The notes beneath the pieces are model-generated. The model was not told where the DNA came from and did not search any database. It saw nothing but the letters and a program-made list of their open reading frames with translations. A program made the translations under genes and the position numbers. Of a stretch of 64,000 nucleotides of DNA, positions 1-7,534 are shown piece after piece. How positions within the stretch are numbered: position 1 is the first letter of the stretch; each line of letters begins with the position of its first letter. Source of the DNA: DASVEG01 sp035540495. Lineage in GTDB: Bacteria; Actinomycetota; Acidimicrobiia; Acidimicrobiales; CADCTF01. The stretch spans positions 62,001 through 126,000 of the forward strand of contig DATLGL010000060.1 in NCBI GenBank assembly GCA_035540495.1. The letters are read 5' to 3'.

Positions 1-324
1 CGGCACCCGCTGACCGACCCACTGGTCGCCGCGACCGACCGGCTGGGTCGCATCGACGACGAGGACGACGAGATCGACGTCGCTGACGGCTTCCTCGGCG
101 GTGTCGTTGAGGCGCTCGCCGAGCAACGTGCGCGGCTTGTGGATCCCCGGCGTGTCGACGAAGACCACCTGCACGCCGGGGCGCGTCAGCACCCCGCGCA
201 CCTGCGTGCGCGTCGTCTGGGGCTTGTCCGAGACGATCGACACCTTCGTCCCGAGGATGCGGTTGAGCAGCGTCGACTTGCCGACGTTCGGACGCCCCAC
301 GAGGGTGACGAACCCGGACTTCAT
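1..324 (-). CDS. era: GTPase Era, N-terminal part (cut by window edge)
   Basis: This is the first 108 residues of Era, the GTPase that binds the 16S rRNA 3' end and helps mature the 30S subunit. The translation opens with MKSGFVTLVG and the P-loop GRPNVGKST at residues 10-18. It continues with the switch I threonines in the PQTTRTQ segment and the G3 motif DTPG, all standard for Era. The ATG lies 4 bases after the stop of the CBS/DUF21 gene, so it is the last visible member of the phoH-ybeY-corC-era operon. The rest, including the KH domain, lies beyond base 1. Confidence 0.95.
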   Translation of the reverse strand, partial: MKSGFVTLVGRPNVGKSTLLNRILGTKVSIVSDKPQTTRTQVRGVLTRPGVQVVFVDTPGIHKPRTLLGERLNDTAEEAVSDVDLVVLVVDATQPVGRGDQWVGQRVP

Positions 325-328
325 CGTG

Positions 329-1621
329 TCATCGCGTCGCTGCGCTCGCGACCTGGCTGTCGATGTCGGGGGGCACGCGGAGGATGCGGATGCGGCCGAT
401 GCGCCGTCCCTGCACCTTCTCGGCGAACAGCCGGAAGCCGTCGACGTCTGCCGCTTCACCCTCTGTCGGCACGTGTCCGAGGAGGTTGAAGACGAAGCCA
501 CCGATGGTGTCCCAGTCTCCTTCGGGGAAGTTCGCGTCGACGAGCTCGTTCACCTCGTCGACCGGCATCCGAGCGTTCACCCGCACTGCTCCGCCGGGAA
601 GCGCCTCGACGCTGGGCTCCTCGACGTCGAACTCGTCCACGATCTCGCCCACGAGCTCCTCGATGAGGTCTTCGAGGGTGACGAGCCCAGCCGTGCCGCC
701 GTACTCGTCGATGACGATCGCGATGTGGAACTTCTCCTTCTGCATCTCGCGCATGAGCTCCGCGACCCGCTTCGTCTCCGGCACGAACCTGGCATCGCGG
801 CACAGCTCACGGACGGTCAGCTCGCCTCGGTCCTCCTGCACCGCCCGCATGAGGTCCTTCGTGTACACGATGCCGACGATGTCGTCGATCCCCTGGTCGT
901 ACACCGGGATGCGGGAGTAGCCGGCGGCGATGGCCACCTCGAGCACGTCGGCGTTCTTGTCTCTTCCCTCGACCGCCACCATGTCGGGCCTCGGAACCAT
1001 GACCTCTCGTGCGACCGTGTCACCGAACTCGATGATCGATCGGATGAGGGCGCGCTCCTCGAGCTCGATCACCTCGTCTTCGGTGGCGACGTCGACGGTG
1101 GCAAGGAGCTCCTCCTCCGAGACGAACGGACCTTCCTTCAACCCCTTGCCCGGGAGGATGACGTTCGCGAGCCCGATGAGGCCTCGCGCGAGCAGGTTCA
1201 ACGGCGGGAAGGCGATGAGCACCCGCACGAACGGAGCCGACAGCAACGCGGCCCTCTCGGTGTGCTGAAGGGCCCACGTCTTCGGCGCAGCTTCGGCGAT
1301 GACGTAGGTGACGACGACGTTGAAGAACACCGCGGCAGCAGAACCCGCCGCGGGGCCCCACAGGTCGACGCCGACGATCGTCGCGAGCGAGGCCTGCAAC
1401 GTCTGCACGATCAGGACCACGAGCAGGATGACGTTGAGGAAGCGCTCGGGATGGTCGACCAGCGACGCCAGAACGCCGGCACCACGACGACCCTCCTCGG
1501 CCATGGCCATCGCCTTGACGCGGCTGATGCGCGTGAGCGCCGTCTCCGAGATGGCGAGGACGATCGCGACGATCAGCAGACCGCCGATGACGCCGAGCAG
1601 AGCGACGTTTGCCGGACTCAT
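329..1621 (-). CDS. CorC/HlyC-family membrane protein (DUF21-CBS-CorC_HlyC)
   Basis: A 430-residue inner-membrane protein of the CNNM/CorC group, members of which are linked to Mg2+ or other cation efflux. An N-terminal DUF21 domain of about four hydrophobic segments (residues 1-190) is followed by a CBS pair (about 205-325, with RIPVYDQGIDDIVGIVYTKD and IVIDEYGGTAGLVTLEDLIEEL). It ends with a CorC_HlyC domain carrying the usual VNARMPVDEVNEL start. The ATG overlaps the ybeY stop as ATGA, so translation is probably coupled. A phoH-ybeY-corC-era order is common in actinobacteria. The transported ion cannot be told from sequence. Confidence 0.9.
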   Translation of the reverse strand: MSPANVALLGVIGGLLIVAIVLAISETALTRISRVKAMAMAEEGRRGAGVLASLVDHPERFLNVILLVVLIVQTLQASLATIVGVDLWGPAAGSAAAVFFNVVVTYVIAEAAPKTWALQHTERAALLSAPFVRVLIAFPPLNLLARGLIGLANVILPGKGLKEGPFVSEEELLATVDVATEDEVIELEERALIRSIIEFGDTVAREVMVPRPDMVAVEGRDKNADVLEVAIAAGYSRIPVYDQGIDDIVGIVYTKDLMRAVQEDRGELTVRELCRDARFVPETKRVAELMREMQKEKFHIAIVIDEYGGTAGLVTLEDLIEELVGEIVDEFDVEEPSVEALPGGAVRVNARMPVDEVNELVDANFPEGDWDTIGGFVFNLLGHVPTEGEAADVDGFRLFAEKVQGRRIGRIRILRVPPDIDSQVASAATR

Positions 1622-2127
1622 TCGGGCGGACGGTGGAACTTCGCGAGCAGCTCTCGCTCCCGCGCTTCCATCTCCTCTGCCTCCTCGTCGTCGAGATGGT
1701 CCATCCCGAGCAGATGCAGGATCCCGTGCACGAGCAGCAAGGCGACCTCGTCGTCGTAGGTGCCCGCGTGCTCGGGTGCGTTGCGCGCGGCGACGACGGG
1801 GCAGATGACGACGTCACCGAGGAGCACAGGCATCTCCTCGGGTTCGGGTGGGCTGTAGCCGGGACCCGTCCCGCCCGAGTCGGGCGAGCGACCGCCCTCG
1901 ACCGGATCTTCGTCGATCGGGAAGGCCAGGACGTCGGTCGGCCCGTCCTTGCCGTGGAACCGCTTGTTGAGGTCGGTCATGACGGCCTCGTCGACGAACA
2001 GCACCGACAGCTCCGCCTCACCGCGCACGCCCTCGGCCACGAGCACCTGCTCGGCCAAGCGCATCCAGCGCATCGCGTCGACCGGATGGTCGGTCTGCTC
2101 GTCGGCGACGAAGACGGAGAGGGTCAC
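1618..2127 (-). CDS. ybeY: Endoribonuclease YbeY, 16S rRNA maturation
   Basis: A 169-residue single-domain zinc endoribonuclease for 16S rRNA 3'-end processing and ribosome quality control. The zinc motif H-G-x-L-H-L-x-G-x-D-H is present as HGILHLLGMDH in the C-terminal third, and the family FxGKDGPTDVLAFP segment precedes it. A glycine- and proline-rich insert (about residues 78-95) separates the two. The GTG start at 2127 overlaps the phoH stop as GTGA and is preferred to a much longer frame reading back through phoH. The stop overlaps the CorC-like start. Confidence 0.93.
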   Translation of the reverse strand: MTLSVFVADEQTDHPVDAMRWMRLAEQVLVAEGVRGEAELSVLFVDEAVMTDLNKRFHGKDGPTDVLAFPIDEDPVEGGRSPDSGGTGPGYSPPEPEEMPVLLGDVVICPVVAARNAPEHAGTYDDEVALLLVHGILHLLGMDHLDDEEAEEMEARERELLAKFHRPPE

Positions 2128-4199
2128 GCCTTCATGCCCGAAGCCCGGGCGCGGTCGTAGGCGTCGACGATCTCGGCGACGATGCGATGCCGGACGACGT
2201 CCTTGGCGCCGAGGCGAACGAACTCCAGGTCTTCGATCCCTTGGAGGATGGGCTCGAGGTTGATGAGCCCGCTCTTGCCGCCGTCGAGGTCGATCTGGGT
2301 GACGTCGCCGGTGACGACGCACTTCGACCCGAACCCGATGCGGGTCAGGAACATCTTCATCTGCTCGGGCGTGGTGTTCTGCGCCTCGTCGAGGATGATG
2401 AAGCTGCTGTTCAACGTGTTGTGCGTGACCAGGAAGTCGCTCGTCACGTACAGGGAGTCGGGGGCGGCGACGGCGATGCACACGCACTCGGCCTCGCCCG
2501 CCTCTTCGATCGAGTCGATGAACCGCATCGGTCGACCGCCGCCCACCTCCGCGTACCGGTCGGCCTTCCTCTTCAGGCGGAACGGCTTGATGTGCGCCGG
2601 GAGGCGGATGTCGAGACGGAAGCTGTCGTGCTGGGCGCGCGCCGGACGCTGGGAGGTACCGCCAGGCCGAGACAGGTGCGCGTCTCTCGTTCGCACGTAG
2701 GCAACGCCGCCCAACGACCGAACGAGGAACGTCACGTCGTCGCGCAGCGCAGCCGACGTCGTCGTGTACTCGATGCGACACGAGCGACCGCTCTGGCGAA
2801 CGGGCCCGCCGTCGGAGTCAAGTAGCCCCTGGAGCACGGCGAGGCGGACGGCGGACGTGTTGAACAGGTACTGGTACGGCACGAACTTCGAGTTCGAGCG
2901 GGTGCCCGCGAGCCCGAGCTCGCGAACCGCGGCCGTAACGGGGTTCGGCGCTGCGCCTCTGCCTCCGCCGGCGCGGGCGAGCACGTAGTCGTGGCGGCTC
3001 TTGCGCACGACGTCAGAGGCCGGGAGGAGCGCGTCGAGCGCCTGAGCCAGCTCGGCGTCGGCAGTGGTGAAACTCGGTGTCGTCGCGGTCGTCAGACAAC
3101 CGTCGCCGAGCAGCAGCCCGAGGGCGTAGGGGTCGATCGGCACGGGCTGGGGCTCGAACTCGACCTCGCGGACGAGAGGCAGCTCGTACCGCCGCTGGTG
3201 GACGATCCGGAGGTTGCCGATCATCTCTTCCGTGCGCACGACGCGGCCCGGCTTCCCGCGACGAGCGTCGTCCGGCGTCCGCACCATCCACAGGTGATCT
3301 CCGCATGCGTACGTCGCTGCGCCGTCTTGCGTTGCGACGCGGTACACGGTCTTGCGTCCTTGGGGGTAGACCCCGATGACCGGCGTCGGCAAGCCGTTCG
3401 CGCCGATGACGAGATCGCCGACCTGGAGCTCGCCGATCGGGACGAACCCATCCGGTGTCAGCACCGGGATGTCGACGGGTTGCGCCCGACCGCGCATGTA
3501 TGCGAGGGGCGCGACCTCGATCGCTCCCTTCTCCATCAGCTTCGGGACCGCCTCGGTGCCGAGCATGTCGAAGAGCGCGTCGTACAGCGGGCGCAGGTAC
3601 GGATCGACCTTCGCCATGAGGTCGCCGGGAAGGAAGCCGAGCCGCTCGCCCGCCTCGACCGCCGGCCGCGTGAGGATGATGCGCTCGACCTCTTTGCGCT
3701 GCAGTGCCTGACACGCGAGCGCCACAGCGAGGTACGACTTCCCCGTACCTGCGGGGCCGATCCCGAAGGTGATGATGTTCTTGGAGATGGCGTCGACGTA
3801 GCGCTTCTGGCCGCTCGTCTTCGGCCGGACCATCCGTCCTCGAGCCGACCGGAGGATGTCCGCGGTGAGGATCTCGGTCGGCTTCTCGCCCGCCTTCACC
3901 ATCTCGATCGTTCGGCCGACGTTGGCGAGGTCGAGCGCGTGACCCTGCTCGAGGAGGGTGACGAGCTCGCCGAAGAGCCGGCCGACGGCATCGGCGTCCG
4001 GCTGCGCGCCCTCGATCGAGATCTCGTTGCCCCGCACGAAGATGCGCGTCGACGGGAACGCCGCCTCGACGAGGCGAAGCAGCTCGTCGCGATGGCCGAG
4101 CAGACCGACCATGAGGTGGTTGCCCGGAACGAGGACCTTGACGGCGCCGCCGTCGGACGCAGATCCGGATCCGGGAGTCGTACTTGGGGTGGTGGACAC
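2124..4199 (-). CDS. phoH: PhoH-family ATPase interrupted by an intein
   Basis: A 691-residue precursor. The exteins (residues 1-238 and 595-691) together give a 335-residue PhoH protein, the usual length. Walker A GPAGTGKS is at 148-155. The family block ending in MRGR is split from TLNSSFIILDEAQNTT, which holds Walker B, by 356 residues of intein. PhoH-like ATPases are P-loop proteins often encoded beside ybeY and thought to act on RNA. The start is GTG at 4199. Without splicing, the intein would separate the last helix of the P-loop region from Walker B, so splicing is presumably needed for activity. Confidence 0.93.
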   Translation of the reverse strand: MSTTPSTTPGSGSASDGGAVKVLVPGNHLMVGLLGHRDELLRLVEAAFPSTRIFVRGNEISIEGAQPDADAVGRLFGELVTLLEQGHALDLANVGRTIEMVKAGEKPTEILTADILRSARGRMVRPKTSGQKRYVDAISKNIITFGIGPAGTGKSYLAVALACQALQRKEVERIILTRPAVEAGERLGFLPGDLMAKVDPYLRPLYDALFDMLGTEAVPKLMEKGAIEVAPLAYMRGRAQPVDIPVLTPDGFVPIGELQVGDLVIGANGLPTPVIGVYPQGRKTVYRVATQDGAATYACGDHLWMVRTPDDARRGKPGRVVRTEEMIGNLRIVHQRRYELPLVREVEFEPQPVPIDPYALGLLLGDGCLTTATTPSFTTADAELAQALDALLPASDVVRKSRHDYVLARAGGGRGAAPNPVTAAVRELGLAGTRSNSKFVPYQYLFNTSAVRLAVLQGLLDSDGGPVRQSGRSCRIEYTTTSAALRDDVTFLVRSLGGVAYVRTRDAHLSRPGGTSQRPARAQHDSFRLDIRLPAHIKPFRLKRKADRYAEVGGGRPMRFIDSIEEAGEAECVCIAVAAPDSLYVTSDFLVTHNTLNSSFIILDEAQNTTPEQMKMFLTRIGFGSKCVVTGDVTQIDLDGGKSGLINLEPILQGIEDLEFVRLGAKDVVRHRIVAEIVDAYDRARASGMKA
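2418..3485 (-). mobile_element. Class 3 intein with LAGLIDADG homing endonuclease in PhoH
   Basis: Intein of 356 residues (A239-N594 of the precursor). It starts with alanine, so the usual Cys/Ser nucleophile is absent. It carries the class 3 WCT triplet: W304 two residues after the block B histidine (H302), C574 in block F, and T592 just before the terminal H593-N594. The +1 extein residue is T595. Two LAGLIDADG-type motifs lie in the middle (ALGLLLGDG, about 359-367; LQGLLDSDGG, about 456-465) with the lysine-containing block D (KFVPYQYLF) between them, so the homing endonuclease looks intact. The block B position usually held by Thr is C299. Base composition resembles the host gene. Confidence 0.9.
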
Positions 4200-4218
4200 G
4201 ATCGGTTCGACGCGAACT

Positions 4219-4566
4219 CTACCCGGGAGGCCAGCCCATCTGACGCCCGCCGAGGACGTGGAGATGCAGGTGCGGCACGCTGTTGCCGCTGTCGTCGCCG
4301 ACGTTGAAGACGAGGCGATAGCCGCCCTCGGCGACGCCGTCGATGCGGGCGACCTGCTGCGCGGTCGCGAACATCTCCGCCAGGACGTCCGCGTGTTCGG
4401 CGCGGAGTTCGTCGGCGTTCTCGATGTGGTCGCGAGGGATCACGAGGACATGCGTCGGAGCCCCCGGGTTGATGTCGCGGAACGCGTACGTGCGGTCGGT
4501 CGCGAGCACCTCCTGCGACGGGAGGTCGCCGGATTGGATCCGGCAGAAGAGGCAGTTCTCGGGCAC
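4219..4566 (-). CDS. HIT-domain nucleotide hydrolase (HinT-like)
   Basis: A 115-residue histidine-triad protein. The N-terminal CLFCRI segment is the zinc-binding pair of HinT-type proteins, and HLHLHV near residue 100 is the catalytic triad H-x-H-x-H. HIT proteins of this class hydrolyse AMP-linked phosphoramidates. The GTG at 4566 gives VPENCLFCRI, the family-typical N terminus; a longer frame upstream is Arg/Ser-rich and unlikely. The gene ends 20 bases before phoH on the same strand and probably heads the phoH-ybeY-corC-era operon. Confidence 0.92.
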   Translation of the reverse strand: MPENCLFCRIQSGDLPSQEVLATDRTYAFRDINPGAPTHVLVIPRDHIENADELRAEHADVLAEMFATAQQVARIDGVAEGGYRLVFNVGDDSGNSVPHLHLHVLGGRQMGWPPG

Positions 4567-4591
4567 GGCGCGGATCCTAAGTTGTCGAGCG

Positions 4592-5134
4592 ATGGACGAC
4601 GACCGGCTCGACGCGCTGCTAGCAGATGCGATCGCTGCCGAGCAGGCACGCGAACGCGTCGACGAGCGGTTCCTCCGCCGGGCATCGGAGGAGGAGGCGA
4701 CGTTCGTGGGATTGCTCGTCGCGCTCGCCGAGGAAGGATCGACCGTCGCCGTCCGGACGGCGATGGGGCGGCTGCACCGAGGCCGCATCGATGCGGTCGG
4801 GCGCGACGTGGTCGTGATGCGCGACGCCGAGGGGCGCCGGGTGCTGCTTGCCACCCCGGCGATCGCGTCGGTTCGCACGGAGGGCGCGTCGGTTCGCGAC
4901 GCCGACCTTCCACCGGCCCGTGACGTCCCCCGTCCACTCTCGTTCGTCGCTCTGGCTGCGGTTCTCGCCGAGGCACGCCCTGAGGTGCGGGTGGCGATCG
5001 TCGGTGAGGACGTCCTCGTCGGCGGGACGCTGCGCAGCGTCGGTCGGGACCTCATCACCGTACGCCGGCCGCCCGGCTCGACGGATCACGTGCCCGTCGC
5101 AGCAATCGTCGAGATGGTGCTCCTCGACGATTGA
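4592..5134 (+). CDS. Conserved protein with two Sm-like repeats, unknown function
   Basis: A 180-residue acidic protein with no recognised catalytic motif. The N-terminal third is helical and charged (residues 1-45). Two stretches resemble each other: one around residues 53-95 with GRLHRGRIDAVGRDVVVMRD, and one around 135-178 with VGGTLRSVGRDLITVRRP. Each reads as a beta-rich G-x-hydrophobic-x-x-V-G-R-D unit, reminiscent of Sm-like or LSM folds. It runs divergently from the HIT gene with a 25-base gap and faces the small HTH gene. The function cannot be named. Confidence 0.75.
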   Translation: MDDDRLDALLADAIAAEQARERVDERFLRRASEEEATFVGLLVALAEEGSTVAVRTAMGRLHRGRIDAVGRDVVVMRDAEGRRVLLATPAIASVRTEGASVRDADLPPARDVPRPLSFVALAAVLAEARPEVRVAIVGEDVLVGGTLRSVGRDLITVRRPPGSTDHVPVAAIVEMVLLDD

Positions 5135-5158
5135 CCCGACCTGGCGTCGGACGTACCG

Positions 5159-5383
5159 TCAGTCGTGCTCTTCGGCCCGCTCCGGGTACAGATGCTTCAG
5201 CTCGCCGGGCTGCACCCGGGTGGTCTCCAGGAACGCGTCGAGATCGGCTTCCTTGAGCCGGATAACCCTGCCTAGCTTGTAGGCCGGGAGCTGGCCTTCG
5301 TCGATCAGCCGGTAGAGCGTGCGCGGGACGACGCCGAGCCGCTCGGCCGCTTCTGTGGTTCCCAGCCACCGCACGTCTGCCAC
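5159..5383 (-). CDS. Small excisionase/MerR-type helix-turn-helix protein
   Basis: A 74-residue DNA-binding protein. TTEAAERLGVVPRTLYRLID (about residues 9-28) is the helix-turn-helix, followed by the wing PAYKLGRVIRLKEADLDAFL typical of the excisionase/HTH_17 family. Free-standing proteins of this type in actinobacteria include BldC. The GTG start at 5383 faces the Tad pilus locus across a 96-base intergenic region, so it could regulate that locus, but nothing in the sequence proves this. There is no integrase nearby, so a phage excisionase role is unlikely. Confidence 0.8.
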   Translation of the reverse strand: MADVRWLGTTEAAERLGVVPRTLYRLIDEGQLPAYKLGRVIRLKEADLDAFLETTRVQPGELKHLYPERAEEHD

Positions 5384-5479
5384 GCCGGCAGACTACATCT
5401 TCCATGACTCTCCTGTCATCGTGTGGTTTCTCGCCACCGCTAGCAGGAGTCGTCCGGCGGTGCGGCGAACATCGCGACC

Positions 5480-6244
5480 GTGGGGGAAACGTCCGTGATC
5501 GGCCGTTCTCGGGAGGCGGAGAACAACGGCTCGAAGATCCGGCCTCGAGCGGCGTCGGGCGCCGTAGCGGCGTCCCGCCCAGCACGACCGCTGCCATCCG
5601 GACGTGCTGTCGTCGGCGGCTTCCTCGTCGCCTTGTCGGCCCTCGGGATCCTGCTCGCGTGGAGCGGAGCGACAGCGGGCCCGACGACGTCGTACGTCGT
5701 CGCCGCACGCGACCTGCCGATCGGTACGCGATTGACCGCAGCGGATCTCGCGCTCGTCGAGATGGACCTGCCGCCGTCGCTCGCGTCGACGTCGGCCTTC
5801 GACGATCTCGAAGGACTCGAGGGCGTCGAGGTGGTCAGCGCGCTGCGCGCCGGGGAACTGGTTCAGGCCAGCGCGTTGGTCGCACCAGGCGGAGCACCTT
5901 CCGACCTCGAGGTGTCGTTCCCCGTCGAGGCGGAGCGTGCGGTCGGCGGCAGCCTGAAGGCGGGTGAGTTCATCGACGTCCTGGCGACGTTCGGGTCGGG
6001 CGCCGACACGTACACAACCACGGTGCTGCAGAGCGTGCGCGTGCTGGCGATCTCCTCGTCGAACGACGCGCTCGGGTCGGCGTCGGCGAGGACGATCACC
6101 GTCGCCGTGGCGACGCCCGACGACGCGCGAGCGCTGACGCACGCGGTCAACGTCGCGAAGCTGATGCTCGTCAGATCCGGCGACAACGGCACCGCCGACC
6201 AGGGCGCCACCTACCGCGCACCCGCGGCGGGTCCGAAGGGCTGA
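5480..6244 (+). CDS. cpaB: Flp pilus assembly protein CpaB/RcpC (SAF domain)
   Basis: A 254-residue protein with one N-terminal membrane helix (about residues 45-65). A SAF domain follows (YVVAARDLPIGTRLTAADLALVEM, about 73-96), then an RcpC-like region. CpaB proteins sit in the periplasm or at the cell surface in Tad pilus machines and may bind peptidoglycan. It is the first gene of the tad cluster. GTG at 5480 and GTG at 5495 are both possible starts; neither has a clear Shine-Dalgarno sequence. The next gene begins 3 bases after its stop. Confidence 0.85.
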   Translation: MGETSVIGRSREAENNGSKIRPRAASGAVAASRPARPLPSGRAVVGGFLVALSALGILLAWSGATAGPTTSYVVAARDLPIGTRLTAADLALVEMDLPPSLASTSAFDDLEGLEGVEVVSALRAGELVQASALVAPGGAPSDLEVSFPVEAERAVGGSLKAGEFIDVLATFGSGADTYTTTVLQSVRVLAISSSNDALGSASARTITVAVATPDDARALTHAVNVAKLMLVRSGDNGTADQGATYRAPAAGPKG

Positions 6245-6247
6245 TCG

Positions 6248-7534
6248 GTGAGCGGTCGGTTCGTGGTGCTCGGTCTCGCATCGGCCCGGTCGCCCTGGTT
6301 CCGCACCGTCGCCCAGTGGTCGCACAACGCGTCGATACCGGTCGAGTTCATCAAGTGCGTGTCGGCCGCCGACGCGCGCGCCCACCTCGCTTCCGCCCGC
6401 CCCTTCAGCGCTCTGCTCGTCGACGGAGCTCTGAGCGCGCTCGACCGTGATCTCGTCGACGACGTCCACGACGCGGGATGCGCGGTCATCGTCGTCGACG
6501 ACGTTCGCGTGTCGCGCGACTGGACGACGCTCGACGTCGACGCGGTCATCAACCCGGTCTTCGAGCGTCGCGACCTGCTCGAGGTGCTCAGCACGAGCTC
6601 ACGAGAGATCCTGCGCGCCGACGTCTTCCCTGGCGACATCGTGCACGACGACCCGCCCGTTTCCGATGCGATCGTCGGGGTCGTCGTCGGGCCGGGCGGC
6701 ACGGGGACGTCGACGGTCGCCATGGCGCTCGCCCAGGGCCTCGCCGCCCGTCCTCCGTACGCAGACGAGGTCGTCCTCTGCGACCTCGCTCGCCGAGCCG
6801 AACTCGCGATGCTTCATGACATAGCGGAGGTGTCGCCCACGATCCAGGAGCTCGTCGAGGCGCACCGCTCCGCGAGGCCGCCCCGTCGCGAGATCAGGAG
6901 GATGGCGTTCTCTGCCGACGAGCGGGGCTACGACCTCGTCCTCGGCCTCAGGCGGAGCAAGTACTGGTCGGCGCTGCGGCCGCGCGCGTTCACGGCGACG
7001 TTCGACAGCCTGACCGAGTCGTGGCGCGCCGTGGTGTGTGACACCGATGCCGACATCGCCGAGGCCGACGGCGGATCGTCCGACGTCGAAGACCGCAACG
7101 TGATGTCCCGGACCGCGATCGAACGGGCCGACGTCGTCGTCGTCGTGGGGTCGCCGGGGCTGAAGGGGACCCACTCCTTGATCACGACGCTGGTCGACCT
7201 CCTCGAGCACGACGTCCCCCCGGAGCGTCTGCTCCCCGTGGTGAACCGTGCGCCGAAGAGCCCCCGCGCGAGGCACGAGATCACGAGCGCGGTCGGGCGG
7301 CTCCTCACCCACCGCGCCGGACCCACGGCGGTCGCGTCGCCGATCTACCTCCCCGAACGGCGGATAGAGGACGATCTCCGCGACGGGGCCCGACTCCCGG
7401 CCGCGCTGACGGAGCCGGTGACGTCGGCGTTCGAGGCGCTTCGCGAGCGCGTCGGAGCGCGCACCGTGCGGCTCGAACCGATGCCGCTGGCCGCCGGCAC
7501 GCTTCGCCTTCCACCCACGGGCATCGCGCCGTGA
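6248..7534 (+). CDS. tadZ: TadZ/CpaE-like ATPase with altered Walker A
   Basis: A 428-residue cytoplasmic protein of the MinD/ParA-like TadZ group, which localises the pilus machine. Residues 1-135 form a receiver-like atypical domain, and the P-loop domain begins at about 145. The deviant Walker A reads GPGGTGTST (148-156): the signature and catalytic lysines of KGGxGKT are both replaced. Later segments such as VVVVGSPGLKGTHSLITTLVDLL match MinD-like folds. Nucleotide binding may be weak or lost. The TadA gene overlaps its stop as GTGA. Confidence 0.82.
   Translation: MSGRFVVLGLASARSPWFRTVAQWSHNASIPVEFIKCVSAADARAHLASARPFSALLVDGALSALDRDLVDDVHDAGCAVIVVDDVRVSRDWTTLDVDAVINPVFERRDLLEVLSTSSREILRADVFPGDIVHDDPPVSDAIVGVVVGPGGTGTSTVAMALAQGLAARPPYADEVVLCDLARRAELAMLHDIAEVSPTIQELVEAHRSARPPRREIRRMAFSADERGYDLVLGLRRSKYWSALRPRAFTATFDSLTESWRAVVCDTDADIAEADGGSSDVEDRNVMSRTAIERADVVVVVGSPGLKGTHSLITTLVDLLEHDVPPERLLPVVNRAPKSPRARHEITSAVGRLLTHRAGPTAVASPIYLPERRIEDDLRDGARLPAALTEPVTSAFEALRERVGARTVRLEPMPLAAGTLRLPPTGIAP

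Noticed and set aside
101..1759. Plus-strand open frame of 552 codons
   Set aside because: It lies opposite the era and CorC-like genes, is rich in Arg/Asp/His and matches no family; it is the mirror of high-G+C coding DNA.
2991..4307. Plus-strand open frame of 438 codons
   Set aside because: Antisense to phoH and its intein, with no recognisable domain.
5159..5383. Small HTH gene as a sign of an integrated phage or plasmid
   Set aside because: No integrase, attachment repeat or other phage gene is present, and the composition matches the surroundings.
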